A stretch of DNA of 64,000 nt from Juglans regia (Eukaryota > Streptophyta > Magnoliopsida > Fagales > Juglandaceae). The notes under the pieces were generated by a model. The model was given only the letters and a program-made list of their open reading frames with translations, was not told where the DNA came from and made no database searches. Position 1 is the first letter of the stretch; each line of letters opens with the position of its first letter. The stretch lies in contig NC_049909.1 of assembly GCF_001411555.2 (NCBI RefSeq), positions 8,935,485-8,999,484 on the forward strand, read 5' to 3'. A program made the position numbers and the translations under genes. Positions 63,603-64,000 of this stretch are shown here, piece after piece.

Positions 63603-64000
63603 TAGCCCACGACATCCCTAGTTGCATGGTATAATGGTGGTTTATAACCCTACCACGGGGGTGAAACATAGTATACGGCCCAACCATGGGTATAATGGTG
63701 GTTTATAATCCTACCACGGGGTGAAACATGGTATACGGCCCAGCCACAGGTATAATGGTGGTTTATAACCCTACCACAGGGGTTAAACATGGTATTTTTC
63801 TCGATGTGATGCTATGAGATGATATGAATATAATGTTTCAGTTTGGATATGCTAATGTAATTTCTTTTTGGGAATAAGTTTATTTTTTTGAAAATTTCGC
63901 TTTGATGTTTTGTACCAAGTTTTATTTATGCATTCCAAAAGTAAATAAGTTGTTTCTGCATTCTGAAAGAAAATGTTTTGTTCTGCATATTGAACGTTAT
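63603..64000 (+). mobile_element. LTR-internal fragment with CCACGGG tandem repeats, continues past the window
   Basis: Jumps from internal sequence into LTR text. Three 60-bp CCACGGG/GGTGGTTTATAACC units at about 63,630-63,790 are followed by the LTR segment seen at 57,850 and 62,110. The window ends inside it. Confidence 0.8.

Overview
This window is nuclear DNA from a dicot plant. It is AT-rich, with one intron-containing nuclear gene set in layers of transposable elements (TEs). Two short inverted-repeat element families look like families I associate with Juglandaceae (walnut/hickory, Fagales). That is recall, not a search result, so I hold the placement at about 0.5.

Layout. (1) 1 to about 10 kb: the 3' part of a decayed Tat-lineage Ty3/gypsy retrotransposon. 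It holds broken reverse transcriptase (RT), RNase H and integrase, an internal inversion, two tandem-repeat arrays, antisense coiled-coil ORFs and a probable 3' LTR. (2) 10.7-11.25 kb: a 5'-truncated LINE made of little more than its RNase H domain, with a poly(A) tail and a 17-bp target-site duplication (TSD). (3) 12,433-32,784: a 20.35-kb CACTA (En/Spm) transposon with GAT TSDs. It carries its own tnp2 and second transposase gene and is inflated by nested insertions: a hAT-like element inside tnp2, a probable solo LTR that itself contains a 976-bp hAT-like element with a perfect 8-bp TSD, a Tekay-type LTR that splits a transposase codon, a chromovirus pol fragment between two copies of the insertion junction, and a 1-kb minisatellite. 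(4) 32.8-36.6 kb: intergenic DNA with small inverted-repeat elements. (5) 36,641-41,655: a second, 5.0-kb CACTA element with dense GTTCGAA subterminal repeats. (6) 43.7-51.7 kb: the only conventional host gene, a complete 15-exon isochorismate synthase (ICS1-like, 572 codons) with a G-box pair, W-box core and TATA box upstream and a Mutator-like MITE in intron 6. (7) 52.4-64 kb: an LTR-like fragment, then a chain of Tekay-type LTRs and non-coding internal regions with PBS and PPT but no pol, running off the window edge.

The host gene would make isochorismate from chorismate in plastids, the entry to salicylic acid and phylloquinone synthesis. Everything else is mobile DNA or its debris; I see no intact autonomous transposon. 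I found no new biochemical system. The most informative signals are the order of nested insertions, the almost transition-only nonsense decay of a frame-intact pol fragment, the duplicated insertion junction, and the modular LTR chain.
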